Origin: Candidatus Dojkabacteria bacterium
Lineage (GTDB): Bacteria; Patescibacteriota; Dojkabacteria; B142; OLB20
DNA length: 6,521 bases
Direction of reading: 5' to 3'
Assembly: GCA_020429485.1 (NCBI GenBank)
Contig: JAGQLK010000066.1
Coordinates: 1 to 6,521 of the forward strand
In this document: piece by piece, positions 4,569 to 6,521 of the stretch
How positions within the stretch are numbered: position 1 is the stretch's first letter
Layout: each line of letters starts with the position of its first letter
Notes under the pieces: generated by a model
Seen by the model: only the letters and a program-made list of their open reading frames with translations
Databases searched by the model: none
Told to the model about the DNA's origin: nothing
Position numbers and translations under genes: made by a program

Positions 4569-6464
4569 TTAATCAGTCTTCAATGCTTTCAAGAATACTT
4601 CTTTTGGAAGTTCTATTTTACCTATCATTTTCATTTTCTTCTTACCTTTTTTCTGTTTCTCAAGGAGTTTTTTCTTACGAGTGATGTCACCACCGTATAG
4701 CTTTGCAGTAACGTCTTTTCTATATGCTTGAATAGTTTCCCTAGCTATTACTTTTTGATTAATTGCGGCTTGAATTGGCACCTTAAACTGTTGTCTTGGA
4801 ATTAGCTCCACTAATTTCTTTGCAGCAGTCCTACCTTTGAATTCAGCGTTATCGCGATGCGTGATAAAAGATAATGCTTCAACTACTTCGTAATTGATAA
4901 TTATGTTAACTTTTACTACATCTGATTCACGATATTCAATGAACTCGTAATCCATTGATGCATATCCTTTAGAAACAGATTTTAGTCTATCAAAGAAATT
5001 AGTTACTATTTCGGCCGTAGGTATCTCATATTTAAGGGTAACGTGTTTTTGGCCAGAAATTTGTTGGTCAGTAACATATTCCATAGATTTATAAACACCA
5101 CGATTAGCTTGTGCTAATTCCATGATCGCTCCTATGTATGTCTCTGGAGTTAAGATGTCTAGCTTAACCCAAGGCTCTTCTACACTATCAATAAGTGTTG
5201 GGTCAGGAAACTCAGCTGCGGTTCTAATATGTAGATACTCATCATCATCAATATTAGCTGTATTAATATTTGGAATTTTCGAATAGTCTTTGGTTTTTAG
5301 TTTTAATTTATACTCCACACTTGGGGAAGTAGTGATTAAATCAATGTTAAATTCTCTTTCTAATCGCTCTTGTGTAATTTCCATGTGTAGAAGTCCCAAG
5401 TAACCACATAAGAAACCAGATCCAAGTGCCTGAGATGACTCCTTGGTATATGTCAACGCTGCATCATTGAGAGCTAGCTTTTCTAGTGCTTCTTGAAATT
5501 CTGCAAAATCATCAGCATCAATGGGGTAGAGCGATGCAAATACCATTGGCTTTGGTGGACTGTACCCAGCTAATGGCTTTGCCATTGACTTTTCTTTGAA
5601 GGTTGTCATGGTATCACCAACATGTACCGCTCTAATATCCTTCAGGCCAGTAGCAATATAGCCGATCTCTCCAGCATGGATAAAATCATCACGAACTAAT
5701 TTTGGTTTTGGATAACCAATCTCGATTGGCTCAATTTCAGTATTATTACCAATCATAAATAGCTTTTGATGCTCTTCTATTCTACCTTCCATCATTCTGA
5801 TTAAGGCTACCACTCCTTTGTGCTCATGGTAAAACGTATCATAAACAAGTGCTCTTGTTGGATTATCTAGATCTACCTTTGCTGCAGGTACTCTTTCCAC
5901 AATTGCATTTAATAGTTCTACAATTCCTTCTCCAGTCTTTGCAGATGTTTTGATTATTTCACTTCTATCAAAAGCAAATACTTCTTCTAACTCTCTTGTC
6001 ACTCTTTCTACTTCTGCATTTGGTAAGTCAATTTTGTTCAGTACAGGAATGATCTCGAGGTCATACTCAAATGCTTTATAAACAGTTGTGAGGGTTTGTG
6101 CCTGAATTCCTTGAGATGCGTCAACAACCAAGAGCGCTCCATCTGCAGCTGCTAATGATCTTGATACTTCATATGAAAAATCAACATGCCCCGGTGTGTC
6201 AATAAGATTAAGTACATATTCTTCGTCAGTATTAAACTCCTGCTTACCTCCAGCATATGTGTATCCCATACGAGCTGTTTGAAGTTTGATTGTAATTCCT
6301 CTTTCTTGTTCTAGTTCTAAAGTGTCCATCATTCTATCTGTGGATTCTCTTGCAGTAACAGTCTTAGTTTCTTCCATAAGTCTATCAGCAAGTGTAGACT
6401 TACCATGATCTATGTGAGCAATAATTGCGAAGTTTCTTATTTTATTGTGAATTTGGTTTTTCAT
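4569..6464 (-). CDS. lepA: Elongation factor 4 (LepA), ribosome-associated GTPase
   Basis: A 631-residue translational GTPase of the EF-G-like LepA family, which binds ribosomes and is linked to ribosome back-translocation and 30S assembly. The G motifs are intact: AHIDHGKST (residues 16-24), GITIK (56-60), DTPGH (89-93), NKID (143-146) and SAKTG (174-178). The family-specific GYLGLLHMEI follows, and the C-terminal domain ends with YGGDITRKKKLLEKQK and a Lys-rich tail, so the protein is complete. It is about 20-30 residues longer than usual, partly from an insert near residues 390-411 (KTKDYSKIPNINTANIDDDE) in the domain after TTSPSVEY. An in-frame ATG at 6491 would add nine residues but lies between the -35 and -10 elements. 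The ATG at 6464 gives the usual start a few residues before KIRNFAIIAHID. Confidence 0.97.
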   Translation of the reverse strand: MKNQIHNKIRNFAIIAHIDHGKSTLADRLMEETKTVTARESTDRMMDTLELEQERGITIKLQTARMGYTYAGGKQEFNTDEEYVLNLIDTPGHVDFSYEVSRSLAAADGALLVVDASQGIQAQTLTTVYKAFEYDLEIIPVLNKIDLPNAEVERVTRELEEVFAFDRSEIIKTSAKTGEGIVELLNAIVERVPAAKVDLDNPTRALVYDTFYHEHKGVVALIRMMEGRIEEHQKLFMIGNNTEIEPIEIGYPKPKLVRDDFIHAGEIGYIATGLKDIRAVHVGDTMTTFKEKSMAKPLAGYSPPKPMVFASLYPIDADDFAEFQEALEKLALNDAALTYTKESSQALGSGFLCGYLGLLHMEITQERLEREFNIDLITTSPSVEYKLKLKTKDYSKIPNINTANIDDDEYLHIRTAAEFPDPTLIDSVEEPWVKLDILTPETYIGAIMELAQANRGVYKSMEYVTDQQISGQKHVTLKYEIPTAEIVTNFFDRLKSVSKGYASMDYEFIEYRESDVVKVNIIINYEVVEALSFITHRDNAEFKGRTAAKKLVELIPRQQFKVPIQAAINQKVIARETIQAYRKDVTAKLYGGDITRKKKLLEKQKKGKKKMKMIGKIELPKEVFLKALKTD

Positions 6465-6471
6465 AGCTATG

Positions 6472-6500
6472 ATTATAACCTGATCGTGCACTTATTCCAA
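6472..6500 (-). promoter_or_regulatory. Promoter for lepA, predicting a leaderless mRNA
   Basis: On the minus strand TTGGAA (6500-6495, 4 of 6 to the -35 consensus) and a perfect TATAAT (6477-6472) are separated by 17 bp. The expected transcription start, about 7 bp past the -10, is at 6465 or so, one base from the ATG at 6464. No room remains for a Shine-Dalgarno sequence. Confidence 0.7.
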
Positions 6501-6521
6501 AGTATTAATAAATCTATTTTA

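Noticed and set aside
719..6464. Alternative genetic code (TGA as glycine) as in some CPR lineages
   Set aside because: gpmI and lepA use ordinary glycine codons with no in-frame TGA, and TGA ends the serine hydrolase gene at a natural C-terminus.

Overview
The window is 6.5 kb of AT-rich bacterial DNA, dense in genes. I read seven protein-coding genes: the 5' end of a pyruvate kinase gene, a SpoU/TrmH-type RNA methyltransferase, phosphoglycerate mutase (gpmI), a membrane-anchored class A beta-lactamase-fold serine hydrolase, two unrecognised membrane-anchored proteins, and the elongation factor lepA. There is no rRNA, tRNA, CRISPR array, transposase or phage gene. The low GC content, short intergenic spaces, scarcity of Shine-Dalgarno sequences, and a GpmI N-terminus with an APPGPGNAV loop suggest a small-genome bacterium, plausibly of the Candidate Phyla Radiation (Patescibacteria). 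This is inference and no lineage is proven. TGA ends one gene and does not interrupt the conserved genes, so the ordinary bacterial code fits and the TGA-to-glycine code of some CPR lineages does not.

Layout. Positions 1-592 (minus strand) hold trmH-like followed by pyk, with a 6-bp gap. Only about 21 codons of pyk fall inside the window. Positions 593-718 are a divergent promoter region. Positions 719-3253 (plus) hold gpmI and the serine hydrolase gene, 3 bp apart and probably one operon. An unknown membrane-anchored, beta-rich protein follows at 3297-3857, with its own close -10 element. Positions 3858-4004 contain a near-consensus extended -10 promoter and a roughly 108-nt leader filled with hairpins, ahead of a small tail-anchored protein of unknown function (4005-4382). 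Positions 4383-4568 lie between convergent genes and hold two terminators, one per strand, and a further hairpin. lepA (minus) runs from 6464 to 4569, and a promoter at the right edge appears to make a leaderless lepA mRNA.

How the genes relate. GpmI and pyruvate kinase flank the enolase step of lower glycolysis and are encoded back to back across the 593-718 promoter region. The methyltransferase and LepA serve RNA modification and translation. The serine hydrolase and the two unknown proteins probably act at or across the cell membrane. The most unusual part is the 3858-4562 segment. It combines a dyad-symmetric promoter, a multi-hairpin leader that places the ribosome-binding site in a hairpin loop, an unknown membrane protein, and a terminator whose loop carries two further hairpins.
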